Shown: piece after piece, positions 50,619 through 58,828 of the stretch | Position numbering within the stretch: position 1 is the first letter of the stretch | How the letters are laid out: each line of letters begins with the position of its first letter | Assembly (NCBI GenBank): GCA_052143315.1 | Contig: JBKQTE010000079.1 | Location: 11,874-75,873 of the forward strand | Reading direction: 5' to 3' | Source of the DNA: DASZIT01 sp052143315 | GTDB lineage: Bacteria > Actinomycetota > Acidimicrobiia > Acidimicrobiales > RAAP-2 | Length of the DNA stretch: 64,000 nt | Program-made: the position numbers and the translations under genes | The notes under the pieces: model-generated | The model's input: only the letters and a program-made list of their open reading frames with translations | Told to the model about the DNA's origin: nothing | The model's database searches: none

Positions 50619-51587
50619 GTGTACAACGAGATCGCCAGCAACAAGCGACGCAGCGTCATCTTCACCGGCCTGTTCTTCGTGATCTGGCTGGCCATCGGGG
50701 CTGTCTGTGGGCTGCTCTTCAAAGAGCTCTACCGCCACGCCGCCAACAGCCCCTACGCGCCGGCGACGTCCACGAACAACAGTTGGAGCCCGGTCTTCAT
50801 CGGCATGGCGATCTGCGGCCTTCTGGCCATCGCCGGGATCCTCTACTCCTACACCGCCGGGGCGAGCATGGTCCTCCGGGTCTCAGGGGCGGTGCCGGCC
50901 GACCCGGCCCAGTACCAGCAGCTGCACAACCTGGTCGAAGCCCTGGCCATCGGCGAGGGGATCCCCAAGCCCGACGTCTACGTGATCAACGACCCCTCGC
51001 CCAACGCCTTCGCCACCGGGGTCAGCCCGGACAAAGCAGCCATCACCTACACGACGGGGCTGCTCTCGATCATGAACCGCGAGGAGCTCGAGGGCGTCAC
51101 CGGCCACGAGATGAGCCACATCAAGAACCATGACATCCGACTCCTGCTGGTGGTGGGCACCATGATCGGCATGGCCGCGCTTCTGGCCAGCATCCTGTGG
51201 CGGAGCGCCTTCTTCGCCGGTGGGGGGCGGGGCAGCAGGGGCAATCAGCTCGTGATCGTGATCTTCGCGGCCGGCGCCCTGCTGGCGGTGGTGGGCTTCA
51301 TCTTCGGACCGCTCATTCGGCTGGCACTGTCACGTCGCCGCGAGTCGCTGGCCGATGTCAGCGGCGTCGAGCTGACCCGGAACCCGGCGGGCCTGGTCAG
51401 CGCCCTCAAGAAGCTGCAACAGAACGACCAGCCGTTCCAGAAGATGAACCATGCCACCGCGGCGATGTGCATCGACGACCCGCTGCAACACCACGACGCC
51501 TGGTACCACCGGCTCTACGACACTCACCCTCCCATCGAGGAACGGATCGCCGCGCTCGAGAAGATCGCTTCGGGCCAGTCGGTCTGA
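50619..51587 (+). CDS. htpX: HtpX-like membrane M48 zinc metalloprotease
   Basis: A 322-residue membrane protease. Two N-terminal helices (VIFTGLFFVIWLAIGAVCGLLF, FIGMAICGLLAIAGILYSY), then the M48 catalytic helix GVTGHEMSHIKNHD (two His, Glu), two further helices, and the third zinc ligand Glu in RRRESLADVSGVELTRNP. It degrades misfolded membrane proteins. A lemA gene, often next to htpX, converges 21 bases downstream instead of sharing an operon. Confidence 0.92.
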   Translation: MYNEIASNKRRSVIFTGLFFVIWLAIGAVCGLLFKELYRHAANSPYAPATSTNNSWSPVFIGMAICGLLAIAGILYSYTAGASMVLRVSGAVPADPAQYQQLHNLVEALAIGEGIPKPDVYVINDPSPNAFATGVSPDKAAITYTTGLLSIMNREELEGVTGHEMSHIKNHDIRLLLVVGTMIGMAALLASILWRSAFFAGGGRGSRGNQLVIVIFAAGALLAVVGFIFGPLIRLALSRRRESLADVSGVELTRNPAGLVSALKKLQQNDQPFQKMNHATAAMCIDDPLQHHDAWYHRLYDTHPPIEERIAALEKIASGQSV

Positions 51588-51588
51588 C

Positions 51589-51601
51589 GGGCGACCCGCC
51601 C
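51589..51601. terminator. Possible terminator hairpin between htpX and lemA
   Basis: Stem GGGCG-ACC-CGCCC within the 21-bp gap of two converging genes. Short, no T-run. Confidence 0.3.
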
Positions 51602-51608
51602 GGCGCCC

Positions 51609-52280
51609 TCAGCCGGCCGGCGGCGGGCCCTGGGTGCCACCCGCAGCCGGAGGTCCCTGGCTACCGGTGGCCGGCGGTGGCCCCGAGGGCGCGGCGCCGG
51701 CTGGGCTCTGTCCGGCGCCGGGGAAGCTCACCTGGGGCACGGCGCGATCCTCCTCGTCGGCACCGAAGAACGCCACCGCCTTGAAGCCGAACGGTCCGGC
51801 GATCAGGTTGCGCGGGAACGTCTGCAGGCCGATGTTGTAATCCCGGGCACTGGTGTTGTAGTAGCGGCGGGCGTACTCGATCTTGTCCTCGGTGGCGGTC
51901 AGCGTCTCCTGCAGTTGGACGAAGCTCTCGACCGCCCGCAGCTGCGGGTAGTTCTCGGCGACGGCGAACAGCGAGCGGAGCGCCCCCGACAGGGCGTTCT
52001 CGGCCGGGGCGATCTGGGCGGGGTCACCGGTGGCGCCGGCGGTGACCGCGTTGGCCCGAGCCTGGGTGACCGCCTCGAACGTCCCCCGCTCGTGGGCGGC
52101 GTAGCCCTCCACCGTCGACACCAGGTTGGGGATGAGGTCGTGGCGGCGCTTGAGCTCGACGTCGATCTCGGACCAGGCCTCCTGGGTTCGGTTGCGCTTC
52201 TTGACCAGGCCGTTGAAGGCGGCCCACAGGCCGAGACCGAGGAGCACGACGATGACGATGACGATGATCAGTACAACCAT
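51609..52280 (-). CDS. lemA: LemA family protein
   Basis: A 223-residue protein. The N-terminal helix (VVLIIVIVIVVLLGLGLWAAFN) is followed by the LemA core: YN/LV-like LVKKRNRTQEAWSEIDVELKRRHDLIPNLVSTVEGYAAHE, AENYPQLRA, LQETLTATEDKIEYARRYYN and the ending FPRNLIAGPFGF. The last ~40 residues are a Pro/Gly/Gln-rich tail. Function of LemA is not established; it is often associated with HtpX. A TAGAGT -10 (52320-52315) and a GGGAAGGG ribosome site precede ATG 52280. Confidence 0.9.
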   Translation of the reverse strand: MVVLIIVIVIVVLLGLGLWAAFNGLVKKRNRTQEAWSEIDVELKRRHDLIPNLVSTVEGYAAHERGTFEAVTQARANAVTAGATGDPAQIAPAENALSGALRSLFAVAENYPQLRAVESFVQLQETLTATEDKIEYARRYYNTSARDYNIGLQTFPRNLIAGPFGFKAVAFFGADEEDRAVPQVSFPGAGQSPAGAAPSGPPPATGSQGPPAAGGTQGPPPAG

Positions 52281-52375
52281 GGTGAAGCGCCCTTCCCGAG
52301 CTGTCGTGGCGCGAACTCTATCGGCTGGGCCCGGTGGCGGCCAGACGTCGGACGGCCGGGGACCGGCCGGACGGC

Positions 52376-53860
52376 TCAGCGCATCACCCGGCGCACACCG
52401 GCCCCGGTGGCCAGCTCGGGCGGTACCATGTCGATGAACGTCGGGACCGGTACCGCCTCGAGCTCTTCGTGGCCGTCACCGGGACGGGGCTCGGTCTCGA
52501 CGGTGGCGTACTCGCCGCTCGCCGACCGGGTGATCACGTTGGCCCGCTTGCGCTTGCCGATGCCCTCGGCATGGCGCATCTCTTCGCAGATCTTGTAGGT
52601 GATGAAGTACGTGATGATCGGGATCACGATGACGGCGATCCGGAAGAACCACAGCACGTAGTTCAGCTCGATCTTGAAGAAGTTGGCCAGGACGTCGGTG
52701 GACGAGGCGCAGAACACCATGAAGAGGAGCATCAGCATCATGGCCCCGGCCGCCGTCCGCTTGGGACGGTCGCGGGGACGGTCCAGCAGGTTGTGGTAGG
52801 CGAGGTCCTTGGTGTGCCTGGACTCGATGAAGGGCCAGACCACGATGATGTTGAAGATGAGCCCCGGGAAGATCACCGCCGGCAGGAACACCTCGAGCGG
52901 GATGGTGTGGCCCCAGCCCACCCACTCCCAGCTCGGCATGATCCGCAGCGCCCCGTCGAGCCAGCCCATGTACCAGTCGGGCTGGACGGCGTAGGAGATC
53001 TGGAACGGCTCGTACTGCCCGAACTGCCAGATCGGGTTGATCTGGGCGAAGCCGGCCAGCAGGAAGATCACCGCGGTCGTCATGAACAGGAACCCGGTGG
53101 TCTTGGCCATGAAGGTCGGGAACATCGGGGAGCCCACCACATTGTGCTCGGTCTTCCCCTTGCCCCGGAACTGGGTGTGCTTCTGCTTCACCAGAAGGCC
53201 CAGGTGGGCGGCGAGCAGCCCCACGATGATGGCCGGCACGATCAGGATGTGGAGCAGGAAGAACCGGGGGATGATGATGCCGTTGCCCGGGTAGTTGCCC
53301 CCGAAGAGGAAGAAGCCCAGGTAGGAGCCGACCAGTGGGATCGACTCGATGATGGAGAAGGCGATGCGGATACCGGTGCCCGACACCAGGTCGTCGGGGA
53401 GCGAGTAGCCGAGGAAGCCGTTGACGATGCCCAGGATCAGCATGGTCACACCGACGATCCAGTTGAGCTCGCGGGGCTTGCGGAAGGCGCCGGTGAAGAA
53501 GACCCGGGCCATGTGCACGGCGATGGAGCCGAGGAAGATGTCGGCCGCCCAGTGATGGGCCTGGCGCATCAGCAGGCCCGACTTCACGTCGAAGGACAGC
53601 CCGACCGACGAGGCGTAGGCCTCGGAGACCTTCTGGCCCCGCAGCGGCAGGTACGAGCCGTGGTAGACGATCTCATGGGCGGAGGGGATGTAGTACAGCG
53701 ACAGGAACACGCCGGTCCCCAACAGCACCACGAACGAGTAGAGGGCGATCTCGCCCAGCATGAACGACCAGTGGTCGGGGAAGATCTTGTCGAGGAAGGT
53801 GCGACCGCCCTTGGCGATGCCGAGACGGTCGTCCACCCAACGGAGCGAGCCGTCGATCAT
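52376..53860 (-). CDS. qcrB: Cytochrome bc1 complex, cytochrome b subunit QcrB
   Basis: A 494-residue cytochrome b. Heme ligands lie in RQAHHWAADIFLGSIAVHMARVFF and in HILIVPAIIVGLLAAHLGLL. The Qo-site motif is PDWYMGWLDG, the actinobacterial form of PEWY. The C-terminal ~80 residues are a soluble extension typical for actinobacteria. It oxidises menaquinol in the bc1-aa3 supercomplex. Start ATG 53860 overlaps the qcrA stop by ATGA. Because qcrA is frameshifted here, an open frame runs from the qcrA start into qcrB; that 801-codon reading is an artefact. Confidence 0.96.
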   Translation of the reverse strand: MIDGSLRWVDDRLGIAKGGRTFLDKIFPDHWSFMLGEIALYSFVVLLGTGVFLSLYYIPSAHEIVYHGSYLPLRGQKVSEAYASSVGLSFDVKSGLLMRQAHHWAADIFLGSIAVHMARVFFTGAFRKPRELNWIVGVTMLILGIVNGFLGYSLPDDLVSGTGIRIAFSIIESIPLVGSYLGFFLFGGNYPGNGIIIPRFFLLHILIVPAIIVGLLAAHLGLLVKQKHTQFRGKGKTEHNVVGSPMFPTFMAKTTGFLFMTTAVIFLLAGFAQINPIWQFGQYEPFQISYAVQPDWYMGWLDGALRIMPSWEWVGWGHTIPLEVFLPAVIFPGLIFNIIVVWPFIESRHTKDLAYHNLLDRPRDRPKRTAAGAMMLMLLFMVFCASSTDVLANFFKIELNYVLWFFRIAVIVIPIITYFITYKICEEMRHAEGIGKRKRANVITRSASGEYATVETEPRPGDGHEELEAVPVPTFIDMVPPELATGAGVRRVMR

Positions 53861-54781
53861 GGGCGCTCCCAGAAGCCGGGGCCGACGGCCTGGTCGAAGC
53901 CGCCCTGCGAGCGGAGGTACCCGGCGGAGTCCACCGTGATCGGCAGCTGGGGCAGTGGCCGGGGGGCCGGTCCGAACTCGGGGATGGCGCCAGCCAGCAC
54001 GTTGAAGATCGACTGGTGGCAGGGGCACACCAGCTTCTGGTCCTGTTCCTGGTAGAGCCCGACCGGGCAGCCCAGGTGGGTGCACATCTTCGAGTAGGCC
54101 ACGTACCCGGCCACCCCCCAGTCGGTGCGCCCGGGGGGGGGTGAGCGGCTGGAGGTACTGGGAGAGGCGGATCAGGACGACCTGGTCGGGCGAAGACCCC
54201 TCGAACCCCTTGGGGAACACGGTGAGCACCCCCCCGACGTCGAGGTCGTCGACGGTGACCGCCCGGCCGTCGATGGTCACCAGCTGCGAGTTCCTCTTCC
54301 AGTTGGTCTCGAACAGCACCTCGCCGGGCTTGGGGCCCAGCGAGCGGATCAGGGGGAAGAGCAGCACGATGCCCATGGCGGTGGAGCCGAGGGCGAGCAG
54401 GCCGCCGAGCACCTTGCGCCGCTTGACCACCATGCCACCGCGCTCGATGATGGCCGCCGACATCGCCGACCGCTCCTCTTCGGTGGAGTGGAAGTCGTGA
54501 CGCTCCTCGACGAAGGGGCCCTGGGCCATGAGGTACTTGCCCCAGGCGATGGCGCCGGCGCCCAGCCCTGCCATGCCCACGCCCAGGGTGGCTGCCTCCC
54601 ACTGGGTCTGGTCGCTGATCCAGTAGGTGACGGCGAACCCGATGAAGCCGAGGAAGCCGAGGACCATGGACAGCGCCGCCAGCACCTGGACCCGCTCGGG
54701 GTGCCTGGCGTACGGCTGCAGGTGCGGGTCGTCGAGGGACACCGGCGTCAGGGACGGTGGCTTGGGCGTCTCGTCGCTCAC
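53857..54781 (-). pseudogene. qcrA: Rieske iron-sulfur subunit QcrA, interrupted by a +1 frameshift
   Basis: The coding region is 925 bases, one more than a multiple of three. The first ~220 codons give the cytosolic start, three membrane helices (VLAALSMVLGFLGFIGFAV, LGVGMAGLGAGAIAWGKYL, VLGGLLALGSTAMGIVLLF) and the Rieske domain start, ending LSQYLQPLTPP. The remainder, with both cluster-binding boxes CTHLGCPVG and CPCHQSIF, is in another frame beginning GRTDWGVAGYVAY. The switch falls in a run of nine G (54133-54141, C on the coding strand); eight would restore a 307-residue protein. Assembly error is likely since QcrA is essential for this complex, but a true frameshift cannot be excluded. 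Overlaps qcrC by GTGA. Confidence 0.9.
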
Positions 54782-55641
54782 GTACGTTCTCCTATCCAGA
54801 AGCAGACGAGCATCAACAGGCCGACCCCGAAGAGGAGGCCGACGAACCCTTCACCCACCGGGCCGATCCCCCCCAGGCCGAACCCGCCACGGTCGTCGGG
54901 GTGCTGGATGACCTCGTGGACGTAGGCGGCGATGTTCCGGGCCTCGGCGTTGGTGATGTTGCCTTCGCTGAACCGGGGCATGTTGCCCGGGCCGGACCGC
55001 ATGGCCTCGACGATCTGGGTGGTGGTGGCCAGGTGCAGAGGCGGGGCGTAGGCCCCGAAGGCCAGGGCGTCGCCGGCGCCGGTGATGGTGTGGCAGGCCG
55101 CACAGTTGAGGGTGAACAGGCTGTTGCCGTTCTCGAGATCGGCGTTGCCCAGGTCGACGATCGGCACGGCGGTGCCGAGCCCCGGGGTCTTCGACTGCAC
55201 GTAGGCGGCGATCTCCAGGGTCTGCAGGCGGTCGAACTGCGGGGGCTTGCGGGTGGCCTGGACACTGGAGTCCTTCAACGGCATGCGACCGGTGGACACC
55301 CAGAAGTCGACGGTGCCGGCCCCCAGGCCCTGGAGGTTCGGCGCCCGTACCGTCCCGGCGGCGTCGTTGCCGTGGCAGCTGGCGCAGCTGGCGTCGAACA
55401 GCGCCTGGCCCGGGACGATGAACGACTCGGGCAGGTTGGTGTAGATGATGCCGTCCGACGACGAGGTGGCGGCCGACGTGACTGCGGCACCGGCACTCGG
55501 CACCGCCCGGGTGCCGATGGTGGTGGGGGTGGTGGGGACCGCCTGGGCCGCCGACGGCCAGAGGGCGGACAGACCGACGAAGGCGGCGCTCGCCAGGAGT
55601 GCGGCCGGAACCGCCAATCGACCCCTCAGAATTCTATGCAT
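54778..55641 (-). CDS. qcrC: Cytochrome bc1 complex, diheme cytochrome c subunit QcrC
   Basis: A 287-residue membrane-anchored cytochrome c with two heme sites, CASCHG and CAACHT, and distal Met candidates in TGRMPL and GNMPRFSE. It has an N-terminal signal-like segment and a C-terminal helix (GFVGLLFGVGLLMLVCFWIG). It shuttles electrons from Rieske to CtaC without a soluble cytochrome c, the actinobacterial arrangement. ATG 55641 has an AGGTG ribosome site; GTG 55653, directly after the ctaE stop, is an alternative. Confidence 0.95.
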   Translation of the reverse strand: MHRILRGRLAVPAALLASAAFVGLSALWPSAAQAVPTTPTTIGTRAVPSAGAAVTSAATSSSDGIIYTNLPESFIVPGQALFDASCASCHGNDAAGTVRAPNLQGLGAGTVDFWVSTGRMPLKDSSVQATRKPPQFDRLQTLEIAAYVQSKTPGLGTAVPIVDLGNADLENGNSLFTLNCAACHTITGAGDALAFGAYAPPLHLATTTQIVEAMRSGPGNMPRFSEGNITNAEARNIAAYVHEVIQHPDDRGGFGLGGIGPVGEGFVGLLFGVGLLMLVCFWIGERT

Positions 55642-55653
55642 TCCGTTTGGCAC

Positions 55654-56265
55654 CTATTTGAGGAAGAAGAGGCAGAAGTAGAGGCCGACCCAGACGATGT
55701 CCACGAAGTGCCAGTAGTAGCTGACCCCCTGGAACACCGCCGTCTCTCCCGGGTCACCCTTGGGGCCCTTCAGGCGGGCGAGGAGGAAGAGCATGGCCAC
55801 CAGGCCGACGGTGACGTGGAGGCCGTGCAGCCCGGTCATGATGTAGAAGAGCGAGCCGTAGGCGGTGTGGGTGGGGTCGGTGGCCGGGTTGTGCGAGAGG
55901 GTGACCCACTCGTAGAACTGGTTGCCGACGAACATGGCCCCCATCACCAGGGTGATGAGCACGAACTTCTTGGCCCTGCGGCGCTCGCCCCGCTCCTGGT
56001 CCCACACCGCCTTCTGCATGGTGAAGCTGGACGACACCAGGATGATGGTGAAGATCCCCGACTGGAGGGTGTCGAGCTTGGTCCCGACCGGTGGCCACAC
56101 CGAGGCGTGGGACCGGATGGTGAAGAAGGCGGCGAACAGCCCGCTGAAGAACATCACCTCGGAGCCGAGCCAGATCATGACCCCGACGGCCAGCATCGGC
56201 GGTCGGTCGGGCCGGTGGCGCTGGCGCTGGGGGGTCGCCGGTTCGACGGCGAGGGCCTGAGTCAC
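55654..56265 (-). CDS. ctaE: Cytochrome c oxidase subunit III
   Basis: A 203-residue subunit III with five helices (AVGVMIWLGSEVMFFSGLFAAFF, KFVLITLVMGAMFVGNQFYEW, HGLHVTVGLVAMLFLLARL among them). Characteristic residues: WLGSEVMFF, NQFYEW, GLHGLHVTVG, YWHFVDIVWVGLY. It leads the ctaE-qcrC-qcrA-qcrB operon. Start GTG 56265 is 6 bases after a -10 TAGAAA. Confidence 0.95.
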   Translation of the reverse strand: MTQALAVEPATPQRQRHRPDRPPMLAVGVMIWLGSEVMFFSGLFAAFFTIRSHASVWPPVGTKLDTLQSGIFTIILVSSSFTMQKAVWDQERGERRRAKKFVLITLVMGAMFVGNQFYEWVTLSHNPATDPTHTAYGSLFYIMTGLHGLHVTVGLVAMLFLLARLKGPKGDPGETAVFQGVSYYWHFVDIVWVGLYFCLFFLK

Positions 56266-56271
56266 GGCGTA

Positions 56272-56277
56272 TTTCTA
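56272..56277 (-). promoter_or_regulatory. -10 element TAGAAA for the ctaE-qcrCAB operon
   Basis: On the minus strand TAGAAA ends 6 bases before GTG 56265, predicting a leaderless transcript. Confidence 0.5.
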
Positions 56278-56294
56278 GTCGATGCCGCGCCGGC

Positions 56295-56319
56295 AAGGCC
56301 AACTTGCCCGTTTGGCCTT
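56295..56319. promoter_or_regulatory. Inverted repeat upstream of ctaE-qcrCAB
   Basis: A perfect 8-bp inverted repeat AAGGCCAA / TTGGCCTT with a 9-base spacer. It overlaps the -35 region of the predicted ctaE promoter, so it may be an operator. It is also about 75 bases after the helD stop and might serve as a terminator; there is no T-run. Confidence 0.45.
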
Positions 56320-56392
56320 CTCAGGCACGCCACAGGCACCGTTTGGTGTCAGCCCGACGGCGACCGGGTGACAGATGGGTGACGGCTGGGGA

Positions 56393-58642
56393 TCAGGCCC
56401 GACCGGCCAGGGCCACCGGCGGGGCGATGGTGGACACGACGGTGAGGCGCTGCGTCGGGCGGGTGATCGCCACGTACAACGTCCGCAGTCCCCGGGCCGT
56501 CTCACCGGCGATGACGGCCGGTTCGACCACCACCACCGAGTCGAACTCCAGCCCGTTGGCGGCGTCGGCGGCGAGCAGCACCAGCGGCTCCGACAGGCCG
56601 CCCCTGCGCATCGTCCGGGGGTCGACCACCGGAAGACCGGCGTCGGCCAGCGCCGAGGCCAGGTCGGCCAGCATCGGCTCCGGGGCCAGTACCGCCACCC
56701 GACCGGGGGCCACCGCCGCCACTTCGGTGACCGCCTCGGCAGCCACCCGAGCCGCCAGCTGCACGGCGGACCCGCCGGGCACCGACACCAGGCGGGGGGC
56801 CACCCCGGTCCGACGGACTGGGCGGGGGGCCTGGAGCTCGGGGGCGGCGACGGCCAGGACCCGGGCCGCCACCTCGAGCACCTCGGCCGGCGTCCGGTAG
56901 CTGACCGTGAGCTCCACCGCCCGGGGCTCCCGTCGGTGGGGCAGGTGCTCGGTGATGTCCGACCAGTACCGGGGGGCCCAGGGGGCGGTGGCCTGGGCGA
57001 TGTCGCCGACCACCGTCATGGAGCCCGACAGGGAGCGACGGGTGAGCATGCGCAGCTGCATGGGCGAGAGGTCCTGGACCTCGTCGACCACGATGTGCCC
57101 ATAGTTCCGGATGGCCTCCTCCGCCGACCCGTTGCGGGCGCCGAGCAGGTGCCGGGCCTCGTCGACCAGGGCGGCATCGGCGGCGGTCCACCCCACCTCG
57201 TCGAACGAGGCCGAACGGGGACGACGGAGGAGGACCTGCTCCTCGGACGTCAGGATGTTGCGGCCGGCCGCGGTGATCAGCGCCGGGGCCCCGTAGAGGT
57301 CGTGGAGCAGCTCGTGGGGCGAGAGGCGTGGCCAGATCCGGTCGAGGGCGGCGGCGAACTGCGGCACCCGCTGGAGCTTCCGCGAGAAGTCCTCGAGATC
57401 GAACTCCTCCTCGGACAGCTCGGACGGGTCCTCGTAGCCGGGGAAGCCGGTGATGGTCCCCGACGTGCCGGACCCCAGGGTCTGCTGGGTCTGGCGGGCC
57501 CGCTCGGCCAGGGTCCGGACCACCGCCTGGGACACCAGGCGACGCCGGGCGTTGTGGGTCCCCGGGCGGCGGCGGGCGGTCTGGACGATCTCCTGGGTGT
57601 CAGCGACGCTCAGCCGGAGCAGCAGCGCCCCGTAGGGGATCACCGCCTCGGTGGACAGCGGGCGTTGACGGGTGCGGATCGCCCGCGCCACCACCTGGGC
57701 CATCCGGGCGTCGCCCTTCAGTCGGGCCACCTCGGTCGGCTCCGTCCCGCGGACTCGGATCTCCGGGACCATCCCCGACACCGTTGACAGCGTGACGCCG
57801 GTCTCCCCCAGTGACGGGAGCACCTGCTCGATGTAGCGCAGGAACAGCGGGTTGGGCCCCACCACCAGAACGCCCTGGCGCTCGAGGGGGAACCGGTGGG
57901 TGTAGAGGAGGTACGCGGCCCGGTGGAGGGCCACCGCCGTCTTGCCGGTGCCGGGACCGCCCTGGACCACCAGCACTCCGGCCAGCGGCGAGCGGATGAT
58001 CTCGTCCTGCTCCCGTTGGATGGTGGACACGATGTCGGTCATGCGGCCCGAGCGCGCCCGGTCGAGGGCGGCCAGCAGGGCGGCAGGGCCGCCGATGGGC
58101 ATGTCTCCCAGGATCAGCTCGGCCCCCTCGCCGCCGGTGTCGCCGGCCGGGCCCCCCGGTCCGTCAGCCGGGCGGCCGGTCGAGAAGCGCTCGTCCTCGA
58201 CCCCGACCACCCGCCGACCGTCGAGGGCGAGGTGGCGGCGCAGGACCAGTCCCTGGGGGTCGCGGCCGGTGGCCCGGTAGAAGGGCTCGGCCACAGGGGC
58301 CCGCCAGTCCACCACCAGCGGCTCCAGGTCGGCGTCGTGGATGGCCAGGCGCCCGATGTGGAAGACCTCGGCGTCGGCGTGGCCGCCGGCGGGTCCCGAC
58401 CCGTTGGACCCGTGGTCGGGCAGGCTCCTGTCGATCCGACCGAAGGTGAGCGCCTGGTCCCCGATGTCCAGCTGCTCGAGGCGGGCCATGCTGGTGCGCA
58501 CGATCACATCGCGCTCGGTACGCGACTGGAACGTGCCTCCCCGGCCCAGGTCGAGCACGCCGTCGCGCATCGAGCGGGCGTCGTCGCGCATGGCGTCGAG
58601 ACGCGCGTAGGCCAGGTCCACGAAGTCCTGCTCGGCCTCCAT
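56393..58642 (-). CDS. helD: HelD-like superfamily 1 helicase/ATPase
   Basis: A 749-residue SF1 protein. The N-terminal helical segment (MEAEQDFVDLAYARLDAMRDDAR) and following beta-rich region (DADLEPLVVDWRAPVAEPFYRA) are typical of HelD. Walker A is QGGPGTGKTAVALHRAAYLLY, motif II VVDEVQDLSPMQ, motif III-like VVGDIAQAT, motif V GLEFDSVVVVEP and motif VI TLYVAITRPTQRL. HelD binds RNA polymerase and recycles stalled enzyme; some actinobacterial homologues (HelR) protect from rifampicin. ATG 58642 is chosen from the family start; in-frame GTG codons just upstream are possible. It is divergent from hemE. Confidence 0.85.
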   Translation of the reverse strand: MEAEQDFVDLAYARLDAMRDDARSMRDGVLDLGRGGTFQSRTERDVIVRTSMARLEQLDIGDQALTFGRIDRSLPDHGSNGSGPAGGHADAEVFHIGRLAIHDADLEPLVVDWRAPVAEPFYRATGRDPQGLVLRRHLALDGRRVVGVEDERFSTGRPADGPGGPAGDTGGEGAELILGDMPIGGPAALLAALDRARSGRMTDIVSTIQREQDEIIRSPLAGVLVVQGGPGTGKTAVALHRAAYLLYTHRFPLERQGVLVVGPNPLFLRYIEQVLPSLGETGVTLSTVSGMVPEIRVRGTEPTEVARLKGDARMAQVVARAIRTRQRPLSTEAVIPYGALLLRLSVADTQEIVQTARRRPGTHNARRRLVSQAVVRTLAERARQTQQTLGSGTSGTITGFPGYEDPSELSEEEFDLEDFSRKLQRVPQFAAALDRIWPRLSPHELLHDLYGAPALITAAGRNILTSEEQVLLRRPRSASFDEVGWTAADAALVDEARHLLGARNGSAEEAIRNYGHIVVDEVQDLSPMQLRMLTRRSLSGSMTVVGDIAQATAPWAPRYWSDITEHLPHRREPRAVELTVSYRTPAEVLEVAARVLAVAAPELQAPRPVRRTGVAPRLVSVPGGSAVQLAARVAAEAVTEVAAVAPGRVAVLAPEPMLADLASALADAGLPVVDPRTMRRGGLSEPLVLLAADAANGLEFDSVVVVEPAVIAGETARGLRTLYVAITRPTQRLTVVSTIAPPVALAGRA

Positions 58643-58816
58643 GTCGCCCTCGACGCCCACCGGCACCTCCGATCTGCCCCCCCTTCCGGCTGAGGGGAAC
58701 CCTTGATTGTATGCCCGACCCCGGTCCACGCGTCCGGCGCCGGCCGCCCCCGGCCCTTCGACACCCGGGGCCGGGCCGGATCGGGCCCCGGTGGCGTCCG
58801 GGGGCGAGCACGGCGG

Positions 58817-58822
58817 TAGCGT
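58817..58822 (+). promoter_or_regulatory. -10 element TAGCGT for the hem operon
   Basis: TAGCGT ends 6 bases before GTG 58829. Confidence 0.5.
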
Positions 58823-58828
58823 CAGTCC

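Noticed and set aside
52376..54781. An 801-codon fusion of QcrA and QcrB
   Set aside because: The middle ~80 codons are not Rieske-like, while the true Rieske sequence with its cysteine boxes continues in another frame after the G9 run. The fusion results from the frameshift.
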